From the NCBI RefSeq assembly GCF_000004075.3, contig NC_026658.2:2914001-2978000 (forward strand): DNA of 64,000 nucleotides, given 5' to 3'. Position numbers and translations under genes: made by a program. Of the stretch, positions 25,071-37,340 are shown in pieces. Below the pieces are notes generated by a model, which saw only the letters and a program-made list of their open reading frames with translations, was not told where the DNA came from and did no database searches. The stretch comes from Cucumis sativus. Its lineage: Eukaryota; Streptophyta; Magnoliopsida; Cucurbitales; Cucurbitaceae. How positions within the stretch are numbered: position 1 is the stretch's first letter; each line of letters starts with the position of its first letter.

Positions 25071-26066
25071 GTTATTATGTTAAATGCACGATTTTAGGGA
25101 TGAATATAATTCTAAATTCAAAATTTGGAGATATTTCAACGCAAATTTTCAATTCAACTCATAAAATAAATATTGATGACTATAAATAATTTGAAAATAT
25201 TGAATTTATGTTAGTCATGATTTTAGGGGATGATATTCTAAAAGAATTTGATATCGCTATAAAATTCAAATCCAAGTTAATTTGCCAAATTTGCTTAAAA
25301 CTCATTGACTTCAAACCGAAAGAAGCCACGATTATTGATGTCCATTGTATTGGGACCGATATAAACTAAGCTTCATGGTGTCGCTCCTTGAAAACCAAAG
25401 TTATCTTTTTAAATAAAACAATGTTTGTGGGTTTTTGTGTTAATAATTATATGTTGCAGCCTATATGTGTGTATGTGTGTTGAGTGTTTGAAGTGCTGAG
25501 AAGAGGAATGATACTTTTTTGTATTTTATTTTGTGTCAAATTTAAATCATATTAATGCCTTCAATAAATAGGGGGTTTGAGGTATGTTTATGATTATTTT
25601 TGTCATGGGTGTTTAAATTCTATATAATTGACTCGTTGCACTCTCTATTAAACCACGCCTTTTTTCTTTCTTTCTTTCTTTTCTGTTTTTTTACAACATA
25701 ATTAAGACTGCTTCGAAATAATTAGTATAATTTTATTGTTTGGTAAAGCTAATTTATCCACATCAATTATTTGTTCGTGAAACCATAAAATTAATGTCAA
25801 CCTTACCTTTGAGTTTACACACTCGATCTAAGCTACATATGTTTTCATTATTTTGATTGATCTCCTTTAAATTGAGACACCATATTTAGTCAACACCGAC
25901 ATTTTATTTGCTATCGTTACCATTTCTTCCTCTATTCACGTGTTAATTAAGGAACAAAAACTGGTTTTTAGAGAACAAACAAATATTCACCACTTGTTAC
26001 AAATATTTATAGAGAGATAAAAACCTACTTTTCGCTCAATGATCTAAATTTAACAACGAAAATTGC

Positions 26067-26073
26067 TATAAAA
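26067..26073 (+). promoter_or_regulatory. TATA box of Ole e 6-like gene B
   Basis: TATAAAA in the same GCTATAAAATGG context as copy A, 80-86 bases upstream of the ATG. The whole proximal promoter is duplicated with the gene, so both copies should share basal regulation unless distant elements differ. Confidence 0.6.
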
Positions 26074-26152
26074 TGGTCTTCCCTCGTTTTCTCATACGAT
26101 AAAGCCATAAGGGAAAAAAGTAGGCTTAATTACTAAAAGATAAAACTAAAAA

Positions 26153-26675
26153 ATGGCAAAAACCATTACGATTGTTTTCTTTATGTCCATTGTTGTGGTG
26201 GGATCACTGCAATTCTCTAAGGCACAAATGACCGCTGAAAGGGATGCTGAGATTGAGAGGAAATCTAATACTTTGTTTAACGAAATATCCAATCTAGAGC
26301 CTCAATACAAATCATGTGTAGAAACGTGCAAGAAAACATGCACGACAAAAGGCGTTGCTAACGATTTGTGTGATCCTATATGTGATAAAGATTGCATGAA
26401 AAATGAAGTTGTTGGTATTGTCTTCAATCTCTGGAGAAATGGTTTTTTTTTTATTTTTTTGTTATATCAAGACAATAGTTAATTTTATTGTGTGTGGTCA
26501 GTTTTAGTTGCGAGGCAAAAATTTCATGTGTCAAAATTTAACGAAAATTAAATTTAGTTGTTTATTTCTTCCAACTTTTATTTCTTTTAATCTTTTTTTG
26601 TTTTCTTGTGTGAGTTATTTTGATTTTTTATGTGTTTGTACTGCAGAAAAACTCAAGTCCAAACTAGGCGCTTGA
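26153..26675 (+). CDS. Ole e 6-like secreted cysteine-rich protein, copy B
   Basis: Exons 26153-26414 and 26647-26675 with a 232-base intron, the same structure as copy A. The product is about 96 residues: signal peptide, then a 25-residue linker, then the six-cysteine C-x3-C-x3-C-x9-C-x3-C-x3-C core and a lysine-rich C-terminus. The only change in the spliced product is Q25 for H25, just after the likely cleavage site, so mature functions should be indistinguishable. A further base difference falls in the intronic poly-T tract. Both genes look intact, so gene dosage is the most obvious consequence. Family PF09253 (Ole e 6); biochemical role unknown. Confidence 0.88.
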
Positions 26676-26883
26676 TAATTGACCAGGAATTTAAAGTTGA
26701 CAGCTGGAAAATGGTGGGATCAACTATAAATGATTTGATTAATTAACATTTTAGAAAGGAAAATCTAAATTCCCTTTCATTTTCTTCATTCAATATAATT
26801 TGTTGTTTCTTTATACAAAGGTTGTACCTTATGTGTCGTTGGGTGCTTCTTTCGTCATTATTTTCAACAACGAGAACAATAAA

Positions 26884-27904
26884 ATGTCACTATTCTTCAT
26901 TCTCCTGTTTCACTATTTTTCATTTTCTAAACGTAGATTATAATAACAGAGACTATAATAATTTGTATTTGAAACACAAACTATTATAACCGACAGATTA
27001 TAATACGTTTGAAATGCCGGGTAGACTTTATAACTAGGTACTGTTGAGATCAAAATTTGTGGATACTGATGTTGAATGGAAAAAAATAGAGAGAAAGTGA
27101 GTGTTTTGAGTTTGAAGATAGAAAAGTGATGTAGAAAAAAGAGTTTAAAAGGGTGACGTAGGGGGAAACCCCATGACATTTGGTTTGGCAATTCCAATTT
27201 TTAAAGCTTCTCATAAAAAGCAGTAAGTTGTGAAGAAAGTAACCAAAACCCAACGCATTTTACCCTAAACCCTACTCTCCTTTCTTAATTATTACCTCCC
27301 CAACCCCCAAACAAACCAACTATACGGTGCCATCCCTCCAGTTTACTCTTTTATTTATTATCATTATTATTCATGTCGTTCTTATTATTACTTTTACAAT
27401 ACATAAATGAAAATCTAACTTTCTTTTTTCTTTTTCTTATGGAGAAGTTTCACTGTGTTTTTTTCATGGTCCCTTTAAAGGCCCTAGTCTTCATATAGCT
27501 TATTTGATTTATTTATTTTTTTCTTAATTACTAGACTCTTTTCTTGATTCCTATCAACTCCACTAACTTTATTGTTGCACCTTTTGAACTTATCAAACTA
27601 TCGATAACATAATAATAATAATAATTGTTTGAAATAAAAAAGAAAATGAATAGATTTGTACAAATTGCTTTGTTTTGTAAGAGGTAATGTAAGCATGTAA
27701 AAAATCACATCCGTAGATTCTGGATTCAAAATTAACTTCTTCCTCCCTCATTCATAGGGATCCGAGCCTTCTCCCCTTCTCTACAATTACCCTCAGCTTC
27801 TTCCAATTCCCCCAAATCCCATCTTTTTCCCGTAAAATATTAATACTCTTCTCCTTCTTCTTCTTCTACTGGACAACCTCTCTCCCTCTCACCCATCCAT
27901 AACC
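26884..27904. other. intergenic DNA and SOSEKI promoter
   Basis: The first 300 bases look like a small repeat, with TTATAATAAC/GATTATAATA words and similarity at 27045-27160 to 21301-21415. The part from about 27.7 kb is CT-rich and runs into the SOSEKI leader (CTTCTCCTTCTTCTTCTTCT just upstream of the ATG). No coding frame is supported. Confidence 0.5.
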
Positions 27905-30634
27905 ATGGAGGAGAAAGACAGAGACCACCACCACCGTCACCACCGTCGCCGCGACTCTCCCACTCCGATGAAAAAAGCCCAAGTTTTTTACTATATCTCC
28001 AGAAACGGCCGTCTGGAACAACCCCATTTTCTCGAAATCCCTCTCTTCCCCAACCACCCTCTTCGTCTCAAAGGTACGCTTCTTCTACTATTTCGAACGA
28101 CACGTCGTTTTGGGTCTCATCGTATTCAATGTGACGACAGATGTTTTGGATCGGCTCGCTGTTCTCAGGGGCAACGCCATGCCTTTCCTCTATTCTTGGT
28201 CCTGTAAAAGGTATAAAAATGAAAAAGAGAAAGGAGGAAAAATAAAAACAGGGGGTTCTCTGTTCTGTAAGACGACATGTCGTTTAGCGAGTCTCAGGGT
28301 TCTTTTTATTTTTATTGTTTGGTTTATTTTAGGAACTATAAAAGTGGATATGTGTGGAACGACTTGTCGGAAAATGACGTGGTTTATCCCGCTGAAGGTT
28401 ATGAATACGTTCTCAAGGCATCTCAACTTGTTGATCTTCATGCCTCCTGTGGTGATTTTTTGTCTTTATATCTATCTATAATTTTCTTCATAAATGATTT
28501 TGCCAGTTTAAATTTAATATTCAAACTTTACATATATTTAAAAATTAATTGCGAAGAGATTACTATTTATTATTATTATTATTGGGAGAAATCACCATTT
28601 TAATTTGTTATAATTTAAATTCAACTTGCTTTTAGTATGATCATGGGTTGTACGAATGGTGTACATTTGATCGGTGAAATATGATGGGCAAAATGAAATT
28701 ACATGCTCATCATCATAGAGAGATTTTGCAGATTCATAATTATTCTTGAATTAATGAGTTCATTTGATTCTTGAATTCTCATTAATGAGCTTCTTTTCTT
28801 TTGGTTAAGTGTTTTAAAAGTAACTGAAAATTTGAATGATGTGTCAAGCTTTTAAATAATGTTTAATAGGTCTTTCAATTTTTAACTCATGATTGTACTA
28901 TAATAATATTATATTTGAACAGTTTTATTTGCTATAAAAATTAAATTCAAATTTATAAAGTTATTAAAAAAATTTAAAAAAATATGAAATTTTGGGCTAC
29001 CAATTATAAAACAATTTGTGATGTCACGGAAATACTGTATCATAATTCATTTCAAAATAGTTTATATTATATTTATTTCTCAGAAAAATTGCAGCAAGTA
29101 CACATACCCAACAACAACCCAAGGCAACCGGTTCAAGAACCCAACCTCCCAACTAAAACTCGGAAACAGCAACTCGCACCCACTCCACTCCCCCACCACC
29201 CACATTCCGATTTAGAATACGACGAAGACGAAGATTACGAATACGACGATGGCGATAAGAACGCTGGGGAACCCCCCGGGACAACTCAGACTCCGACCGA
29301 GTCGGCTCGATGTTCCACTTCGAAACGGTTTGCCTTGAATAACGACGACGAACTAGGGATCGAGTCGGGTCCGAGTCGGAATTCGGTTCTGATGCAGTTT
29401 ATAGGGTGTGGTGGGTCAGTGGGTTCGAAGGGGAAAACCGTGAGAAGAACGGAGAAGGGGATAGGGAAAGGGGTTGTGTGTAAAATGGGGGGAAATATGA
29501 TGAGAGAAGAGGAAATGATAAAGTATATGTCAGAGAATCCGAGGTTGGGGAAATTGCAGAGAGAGGAGAAGGAGTATTTTAGTGGCTCCATTGTGGAGTC
29601 CATTAGAGAAGATCGGCATGTCATCCCACCTATGCTCAACAAGTCCAACTCCTATAAAGAAGAAAAGTAAGTACGATTTTCCATTCTTTTTAATACAATA
29701 AAAGTCCTATAAAAACAATTTTAGATAAATACAGCAATTATTAAGCATTGCCTAATTATTTTATTTTTGGTTTTGAAAATTAATCTTACTTTTTTTTTTG
29801 CATTATTATTCAGGCTGAAAAGGTTTTTTTTTTTTTTTTTTGGCTTTCGACTTTTAATTTTGCAAAATTGGGCTGTAGATACTATTTTTAACTATGAGTT
29901 CCTTTGTTTACTTAATTTTTTGGGTTTTTCTTAAAAAAAATTGGTAAAAAAGTCCAAATTATTTAGGACTAAAATCAATTACACTTAATTTTTTTATAAA
30001 ATATAAATATTTTGTCCATTTTTTTACAATTTTTTTAATTAATTTAACTTTTTACAAGGTCAAAAACTTTGAAAGAAACATGTAGTTTGTAATTGTTTTT
30101 AAATTTAACCTTGTGATTCATGAAAATCACCTATATAAAAAAAAGACTTTGATAAAAAATCGAGTGGCACCAGTCTTTCGTGCATTTTGACTAGCACTAA
30201 ATAGGAATGTGTCAAACAACATTATTTTCAAGTGTGTAAAAGAGAGGGAATGATAAGATTCGGTGTATCCAACCATCGTTAATAAAACAGTCATACCATT
30301 AAAAAAAATTAAAAACAAAAAGAACAAAAGAATCTATCACATTTTCTAAAACTAAATTATTGATATTGATGAGTACCAAAATTGTTATATAATAATAACT
30401 ATCAAAATGTCACAATCATATAGGTTTGTTTAGTATTTGTCCATTTGAATAGTTATGAAAATGTTGAGAATATTATGAGATTTTATATTTAGGAGCAAAA
30501 GGGAAGAATTGGAAGAGAAAAAAGATGAAGATGAAGATGAAGAGAATGAGAATGAGAATGGTGGGATCAAAGGAAGGTGCCTTCCTCTCATGATATTGAC
30601 CTCAACCTCATCAAAGCAACCCAAGAAGCCTTGA
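27905..30634 (+). CDS. SOSEKI-family polarity protein (DUF966)
   Basis: Five exons (27905-28073, 28141-28210, 28333-28451, 29084-29666, 30493-30634) encode 360 residues with every intron phase matching. SOSEKI proteins form polymers at cell edges and mark polarity through an N-terminal DIX-like domain. Here that domain spans roughly residues 25-118: VFYYISRNGRLEQPHFLEIP, then DVLDRLAVLRGNAMPFLYSW, then NYKSGYVWNDLSENDVVYPA. A conserved central motif, VLMQFIGCGG, and the C-terminal GGIKGRCLPLMI motif typical of the family are both present. The middle is acidic (EYDEDEDYEYDDGD) and a second acidic run precedes the C-terminal motif. The start at 27905 has a good context and is followed by a histidine/arginine-rich leader. 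Which SOK paralogue it is cannot be told from this sequence alone. No frame defects. Confidence 0.93.
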
Positions 30635-32974
30635 AACTCACTTCCATGCAAACCCCCCACATTGCTTTTGTTCAAGTTTTGATTGTAGTTAAAAATTTTA
30701 TGGTGAGCTCCAAATTTTGTGTTTTCTAAGAGTTTGTTTGTTTTGCACAATGCTTGCTTCTTGACTACATATTTTGTGATCTCGTGACAAAAATTTGAAG
30801 GGACAAATACATCTTAGGTATAAGGGTTTAAATGTTTGCTGTTTATATGTATAATGTACTACTAACAACTACAGTATACATACTTCTATATTTTTCTTCA
30901 TTAACTTTGAGTTAAGTTTTAGATACATACTTTAAACGATTCTTTTAGTAATTTTTATTTCTACTTTTCATTTTTTTAAGAAACATACATGTGTGATAAC
31001 CATTTCTATTTCTTGTTTCTAATATTCAAGATACGTTTCTAGAAATACAAAAATAGAGAAACTAACAGGTTCAATTTCCAACTTTCATGGTTTTTTTATT
31101 TCTTAACTTGTTTTATTTTCTTTTCTTTCTTTATTAATTTTTCGTAATTATAGGTTAATTTTTCATATTTATACATTTAATATCTCTATTTTTTCTTTAT
31201 TTATTAATTTTTATATATGTTTAATATTTTTTAATTAGTTTTTATTTTAGAGAATTTACATAAATAGAAGAAAATAGAAAGTATTTACATTTTATAGCAA
31301 TTTTTATTTTTTTTTATATTTTAGATTTTGGTTAAAATTTTGGTTATCCATATTAAATTTGGATTAAAATTTTGCTATTGACAGTAAATAATTTGTCAAT
31401 TCTTCTATTTTTAAAAATTAACCATTTTTTTTTCTTCACTTAATATTTCATAATTGTATGTTTAGTAAATAATTTGTCAATTCTTCTATTTTTAAAAATT
31501 AACCATTTTTTTTCTTCACTTAATATTTCATAATTGTATGTTTATTTAATTTTAAATCTTAAACTTTTAATATTTAGATTAACCTATTATTTAATTTTAA
31601 ATTTTATATCTAATTTTTAAAATAGATTTTAACATGCATATTTATATGTTATTTAAAATTTTAAAATTATTATTTTTAGTATATCTTAGAATTTTATATT
31701 ATATAAATTTTTTAGTAAGATAATCATTTCAATTTTCTTTAATATTTTACAACCACCCTATTTATATAATAATATAGCTTAATTTAAATTAACATTATTA
31801 AAGATAAATGAATTAAATGAAAAAAAAAATACCTCAAACCAAATAATTTTGAACGACATAATAAAAACTATAGTATATTATAAGTTATTAATTTTGCAAA
31901 GAGGGATTTATGAATATTTGATAATGTCAATGTTTTATAATTATCTTTTATTTATATATATATATATATTAATTTGTACACAATTAAATTATATTTAAAC
32001 TAGAAAATAAGTGAAAATAGGAAAAATAACACAAAAAACAAGAAACGATAATTATCGAACAATTCATGTTTTTATTTTTTTTTCAAAAAACGAAATTTGT
32101 TTTTTTTTAAACATAGATTTATTTTTTGTTATAAAAAAAGAAGAAACAAGAACGTTATCAAATCAATCCTAAATAACAAAACAAATTGAATGGTGTAAGC
32201 GTGTATAAGTTTAGTTTTTAAAAGAAAGAAAATATAAAAACAATTATCAAATAGGGCACAAATAATTTATTAAACATAATAACTGCAGTAACTTGTTTGA
32301 AATCAACCTTTGAAGCACCTTCCAAAAATTATATTGTGAACCTCATCTTGCAAGTCTCAAACCATATATGAAAATATATAAACCCAAGGGCCATGTTAAG
32401 AGTCGACCAAACAAGTGAACCAAGTTGAGTAGGAATGAAGCCAAGTTCAGTATTTCAGATCAATACACCCATGGGAGTAGTGTATATGGTTTGATTAATG
32501 TTGATGAAAGACGTTATGATAAAATGTTGTTAGTAAGGAGTAAGGAGTGCATATATATTACAGAAATTAAAATACCTGTCCCAAAACAATCTCAGCCATT
32601 TAGAGTTGGAAGATCTCAACTCGACTGTTGGATGGATAGAAAAATAAAAAATGTGAAAAGGGGAGGAGAGGACAAGATCCGTAGATAAAGCATGGACTTC
32701 TCTCACTTCAATTTAAAGTCAACCTCCGACTATTCCTCCATTGGATTGTAAACAAAGAAAAATGAAAGAAGGGGCATGTGAGTGTTGAAAAAGTGATGAA
32801 TAATAGAAGTTGTGAGAATATGCGGAAGAGAAGGGAAAGAGCACGTTGTAACATTAATGTCTCACACAAATCCAAGTTCCCAATCTTCAAAACTCCCCTT
32901 TTAAATATGAATAAACCATTGGAAATCTGAGACCTTGCCCCCTTTAATCTTTCTTTTCATTCTTCTTCCTAATC
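30635..32974. other. AT-rich intergenic DNA
   Basis: SOSEKI 3' flank followed by very AT-rich DNA, including a TA run near 31955-31970 and an 80-bp tandem duplication at 31383. The plus-strand frame 32425-32688 has no recognisable family. The last 100 bases contain a TTTAAATA word at about 32900 that could serve as TATA box for the next gene. Confidence 0.6.
31383..31543. repeat. 80-bp tandem duplication
   Basis: A unit starting AGTAAATAATTTGTCAATTC occurs at 31383 and again at 31464. The copies differ by one T in a poly-T run (period 81, then 80). This is a recent local duplication in non-coding DNA. Confidence 0.92.
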
Positions 32975-33594
32975 ATGCCTACTTCTACTCTTTTCAAGTT
33001 ATTGATTGGTGTTTGTTTTCTCGTGCTTCTTCACGGCCTTCCTGCCTCCGCGCAGCTTTTCGTCGTCAATGGTTGTGTCTACTGCGACACTTGTCGGTGT
33101 GGTTTCGAGACAAACGTCTCCACTCCCATTTCTGGTAATGCTTCTTTTATGTCTCTGTTTGTAATGCTTCTTTTATATTTCTGTTTGTAATGCTTCTCTT
33201 TTATAACAAGTAATGAAATGGACGATTGTTTTACTAGAAAATTAATCAATGAAATGAAACAGGTGCAAAAGTGAGGTTGGAGTGTAGAGATAGAGCCACA
33301 TGGGTGTTGAAGTTCACCAAAGAAGCTATTACCGATTCTAAAGGAAAATACAAAATCAATGTGTATGAAGACCACAAGGATGAGAGTTGTAAGGTAGTTC
33401 TTGTGAGTAGTCCTCATCTTGGGTGCAACCGTCCCGATGTAGGTCGAAACAGTGCTACTGTCATTCTCACCAACAACAATGGCCTCACTAGCATCTTCCG
33501 CTATGCAAATGCAATGGGCTTCCTGATCCGACGTCCTCTTGCTTTCTGCCCCACAATTCTCAAACAATATCTCGACTTCGATGAGTCGTTGTGA
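32975..33594 (+). CDS. pollen Ole e 1 / extensin-type secreted protein
   Basis: Two exons (32975-33134 and 33263-33594) encode 163 residues of the Ole e 1 family (PF01190), small secreted, cysteine-rich plant proteins often found in cell walls and pollen. Residues 1-26 are a signal peptide (hydrophobic LLIGVCFLVLLHGL, cleavage likely after ASA). The family signature follows directly: NGCVYCDTCRCGFETNVS, then VRLECRD after the intron. Further cysteines are in DESCKVV, LGCNRP and LAFCPT. The intron falls right after the first cysteine cluster with G|GT phase. No frame defects. It is unrelated in sequence to the Ole e 6-like pair upstream despite the similar allergen name; expression site is inferred from the family only. 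Confidence 0.92.
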
Positions 33595-35895
33595 AAGCGT
33601 TGTCTTTCGCTTAACGGTTTCTAATATATATATATATCTAGCTATTAGAAATAGTGATTTGAGAAAAATAAAGTTGTTAAGCTCACTACAAAGGATTGGT
33701 TTTTCAGGGTTTGATTTCTTTGATGCATTGCGCTATAGTTTTCTTTCTTCTTCTTCTTTTTAACTACTTGTTGGAAAATGGATATGATGATAATAATGTA
33801 TTAACCTCTTGTTAAATTAGCTTGAGTTCCATGCATTTTCTTGAAAGCTCGAGTATTTACTTTTTAATGTTTTACTTAGTTTGAGGTTATGTATTTAAAT
33901 TGTCCAAAGCATATAAATTCAATAAATAGTTTTTTTTTCTTCGTATGGTCATAAATCTTCTTGTCCTTAATTCACGTTATTCACACGAGATTTTTTGAGA
34001 AATTTAATTCGTGTAGTTGAACTTGTGTTGATGTTGTATTTATGTTACTTTGACGTGATATACTTCCATCTCTAGAATTTGATCATCTGTTTCTCTCTCC
34101 GGTTGAACGTCTATACTTGATTTGGAGGAAGCAGAGCACATGATGTTCTTGAAGTTAGAGGGGATGGTCGGCTTCAGAAGCTAAAAGAGTCTTCTAGCTT
34201 TTAAAAGAATTTTCTTTAAGATGTGGAGTAAAAAAAATTCAACTCTTTCCAAATAAGGAGAACTTTTCTATTATAGAATTTTTTGGTGGAATTTGATAGA
34301 ACACCAAATTGAACCACGTAACAAATTTCTTTTATTGCTTCAGATTCATAAATTAATACAAGAAAATCGAATTGAGGAGATCTCAATTCGAAAGTCTCTC
34401 TCTCTATTCTGCCTTCCTATCTTCCAAGGAATTGCAAGAATACCTCTAACCACTTTCTAACTGCCCTCTTAACTCCTAGTCTTTTCTGAACTTAAGCTTG
34501 GTCCATGGGCTAGACCATATACTCAACCACATGGATTTGGATCATATTTAACTTTTGAACTAAATTAAATTTATTTTGTTTAGGACAGTTGCAAATTTAG
34601 CAATTAGATTCAAAATAATTAAGTATATAACAACATTTTAAAAAAATTACAAATATAGCAAAATTTGTCAAATTCTATAAATGATGAAAATCTATTAGTG
34701 ATAGATCATGTTGCAAATATTGATCTATCACTAATAGATCATACGAGTCCATCAATAATACAAGTCTATCGACGATAATTTTGCTATATTTGCAATTTTT
34801 TAAATATTGTTATATTCTTAATTATTATTTTTAAAATAGTCGTCAATTACAATTACATTTTTTTTACTCAATTGAACTTTAACTCAAATAAATAATATTT
34901 AATTGGACCAAAATAATTAACTTGATCTAACGGTCATAATAAAATTATGTGGCAGCATCAGAGTTGATCATTTTAATTTGGACGGATGTCAATTTTTTAA
35001 TTAGTCTCAAATTTAATTATTTGTATTTTTATTATTAACTTAGTAAATATCATGAGAATTTGTGATTAATGTGAATGTTATATTTGAAATTTTACAAAGA
35101 ATTGACCATTTTTTTGGAAGAGCTAGCACTATTTTACTTTCAAAACACCCATAGTCTCTCACTAACTCTCTTACTCTCTTTTTGCTTGTTTTACTTGCTT
35201 GGTTCCGTTTATAAATGAAGACACAACCTCTATTTGTATAGAACATGTGTGAAATAATGGTTGAAAGAGAACATGTGTGAAATAATCCTTGAAGCATAAG
35301 CAAAAAGACTCTATGATTCATATAATCCAAATTAAAGTTGGTAAAAACTGGAGAAGGAAGATAGAGAATAAAAAAGCAATAGATAGGGAGGAAGAATGAA
35401 GAAGTAAAAGGCCATCACACGTCCTTTTTTTTTGTTTGTTTGTTTGTCAATTTAAAGAAGAAGATTGAACAAGACAATCTCAACCTTCAAATGAATTCGA
35501 ATTCGAAGTGCACCCAGTGAAAGAATTATTTTCTGTCCTTCCAAAAAGTGTAGTAATAAGAACACTCTTCGTAATAAATAGATATATCCAATACATTCAA
35601 AGTAAAAGATAACATTATATTAGTAACAAAATAATCCATTTCCGACTTTAATGGAACACACTACTAATAATAGTATTAATATGAATCATAATCATAGAAA
35701 TCATTCTAATCATAGAAATCATTAATGATAATGGAAGAAGATTAAAGCAACCTCAGTATTCAAACCTAAAGTCCAATTAACTTCTACCCCAAGAAAAGAT
35801 TTAAAATTTCAAAATTCAAAACTTCTTCAAAACTAATTTTTCCGTTTGAAGCATCAAAATTGAGATATATAAAAGGGAGTGATTGTTGATCTTCA
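33595..35895. other. intergenic DNA between convergent genes
   Basis: Lies between the 3' ends of the Ole e 1-type gene (plus) and the EIN3-like gene (minus). It holds the inverted-repeat element at 34616-34824 and an AATAAA near 33918. A short direct repeat of GAACATGTGTGAAATAAT occurs at 35242 and 35270. No coding frame is supported. Confidence 0.6.
34616..34824. mobile_element. MITE-like inverted-repeat element, about 209 bp
   Basis: The terminal inverted repeats are about 47 bases: the left end begins TAATTAAGTATATAACAA and the reverse complement of the right end reads TAATTAAGAATATAACAA. Both continue into a CAAATATAGCAAAAT block. Inside is a second perfect inverted repeat: TCTATTAGTGATAGATCA at 34692 pairs with TGATCTATCACTAATAGA at 34722 across a 12-base loop. 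There is no coding capacity. A related degenerate element lies near 61462-61612. The superfamily is not determined because the target-site duplication is unclear. Confidence 0.75.
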
Positions 35896-37239
35896 TTATT
35901 CTTCAGCTCCCCAATCATATCTCAAATCCCAAATGGAAGTAGAATCTTGTTGTTGCCCACTCAAATCCTCCGCCGGACTCGCATTCAAATCCATATTCCA
36001 GTACCCACTCCCGTAATCCTCCGCCGTGCTGCTCCCCGACCCATCTCCAGCATCTTCTATCCTCGCCTCCTCCCTCCCCGCCTCCGCCCTCCCCAGCTCC
36101 CAGTTCATCCACTCCACCACGCTCTTCAAATGCGTGTCCATCGATTGCTCGTCCGAAAATTCCTCTGACCTCTCTCCTCCGCAAATGCACTGTGTCTCAT
36201 GCTCTGTTCTTGCTTTCTTGTCCATAAATCCCATTACCGCTTCACTCTGCGGACACCATTGATTCTGGCAAGGGTATAACAACGATTCCAATATGGGTTC
36301 TTGTTCGAATACACACTTTCGTTTCGTCATAATCTCATCGCTGCTCTGTTTATCTCTGTTTTTGTTGTGTTCTTCTTCTTTGTCTTCTTCTTCGTCGGTG
36401 ATTCTTAAGCTCTTTTTTGTTAAGTTCATCAGAGCTTCTTCTTGATTCACAACTTTAGCCCAGGTGATTGTCTCTTTCGCTGTCATTTTCGCTTGTAAAT
36501 TCTTCGATTGCCTAATTAATTTCTTCATGTTGTCTAAATCAGGCGACATGTGTTTAATCACCGCCGCCAAGACACTGATTTTCCACGCCTTTTTGAGATC
36601 GTGGGGCTTTTTATACGGCGGAACACCATGACCACCGGCGGCGCCCTGTTCACCCCACCAAAGCTCGTTACCCGTCGGCCACCATGGCGGCGCTAAACCC
36701 TTTTCCAGTGGGAATTTCCTCTGTGGAGGAATACAGTGCTGCATCAAAGCGGAGAGAATGGATCCCAATGTTGTGTCCTGTAAATCGGTGAGTAAATGCA
36801 AAAACGAATTGGGATCAATCCCTGATTCTTCAATTACTTTGGGGAGAAATTTCGCTATAGCCATTGGAGCATCTTGTTCGAATCGGACATCATCTTTCCA
36901 CCATTCACGGAGGCTCTCGGAAGAGCCAGTGACCGGCTTTCCCTTTTCCGGAACGATTCCATAAACAAACCCTTGAGCTTTACAAGCTTCCATGATTTTA
37001 TCCATGCACTTAAGAATGGAATCTTGAGCTCTAGCCATTTTCTTACGGCGAGAAGCTTCTTCTCTTGCAGCAGATTCAGGCTCTTCTTCATCATGCCTCT
37101 CCTTCATCTTCTTCATCCGTTGTCGATCTCTCCACATTCGTTTCTTGAGATCATCGTAGCTAATTTCCTCTTCTGGTTCTTGGTCTCGGTCGTCTTCATC
37201 GTTATGGGATCGGATTTCTCCATGGAACTCCACCATCAT
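35896..37239 (-). CDS. EIN3-like (EIL) transcription factor, intronless
   Basis: A single uninterrupted exon of 447 codons. EIN3/EIL proteins are plant nuclear transcription factors; EIN3 itself acts in ethylene signalling. The acidic N-terminus ([12 protein letters not shown]) leads into the basic segment [19 protein letters not shown] and the EIN3 DNA-binding domain, roughly residues 28-280. Landmarks are [20 protein letters not shown], the tryptophan-rich [13 protein letters not shown], and [20 protein letters not shown] followed by [20 protein letters not shown]. The C-terminus is shorter than in EIN3 (about 630 residues) and acidic, as in the EIL4/EIL5-type group, which is where I would place it tentatively. 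The start offers two tandem ATGs (37239 and 37236). A TATA run sits about 95 bases upstream. No frame defects. Confidence 0.92.
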   Translation of the reverse strand: MMVEFHGEIRSHNDEDDRDQEPEEEISYDDLKKRMWRDRQRMKKMKERHDEEEPESAAREEASRRKKMARAQDSILKCMDKIMEACKAQGFVYGIVPEKGKPVTGSSESLREWWKDDVRFEQDAPMAIAKFLPKVIEESGIDPNSFLHLLTDLQDTTLGSILSALMQHCIPPQRKFPLEKGLAPPWWPTGNELWWGEQGAAGGHGVPPYKKPHDLKKAWKISVLAAVIKHMSPDLDNMKKLIRQSKNLQAKMTAKETITWAKVVNQEEALMNLTKKSLRITDEEEDKEEEHNKNRDKQSSDEIMTKRKCVFEQEPILESLLYPCQNQWCPQSEAVMGFMDKKARTEHETQCICGGERSEEFSDEQSMDTHLKSVVEWMNWELGRAEAGREEARIEDAGDGSGSSTAEDYGSGYWNMDLNASPAEDLSGQQQDSTSIWDLRYDWGAEE

Positions 37240-37329
37240 TTAAAGTGAGATGAGGAAGGTAATATGTAGTTTATAAAATTGGGGGGGGAAATTGAGATAC
37301 AGTGAATTGGGTCCATTGTTGGGAAGGGG

Positions 37330-37340
37330 TATATATATAA
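37330..37340 (-). promoter_or_regulatory. TATA box of the EIN3-like gene
   Basis: A TATATATATAA run about 95 bases upstream of the ATG on the minus strand, between less AT-rich flanks. This is a suitable distance for a core promoter. Confidence 0.5.

Larger units (their letters stand above)
25071..26883 (+). repeat. segmental duplication, copy 2 (carries Ole e 6-like gene)
   Basis: Direct repeat of 18861-20661, offset about 6.22 kb. Near-identity begins at about 25350 and ends at the AATAAA at 26878-26883, after which the two flanks differ completely. The first 270 bases show dense single-base gaps against copy 1. The two copies are separated by about 4.4 kb of repeat-rich DNA. Confidence 0.95.

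Noticed and set aside
29286..29648. 120-codon frame antisense to SOSEKI
   Set aside because: Mirror of the conserved SOSEKI exon 4; no independent family or splice context.
32425..32688. 87-codon plus-strand frame before the Ole e 1-type gene
   Set aside because: No recognisable domain, no promoter or splice support, ordinary length by chance.
19931..33594. Functional cluster of pollen allergen genes
   Set aside because: Ole e 6-like and Ole e 1-type proteins are unrelated families that share only an allergen naming scheme, and an unrelated SOSEKI gene lies between them.
35915..36262. Several frames on both strands overlapping the 3' part of the EIN3-like gene
   Set aside because: Shadows of a GC-rich coding sequence; the 447-codon frame alone has the EIN3 domain.
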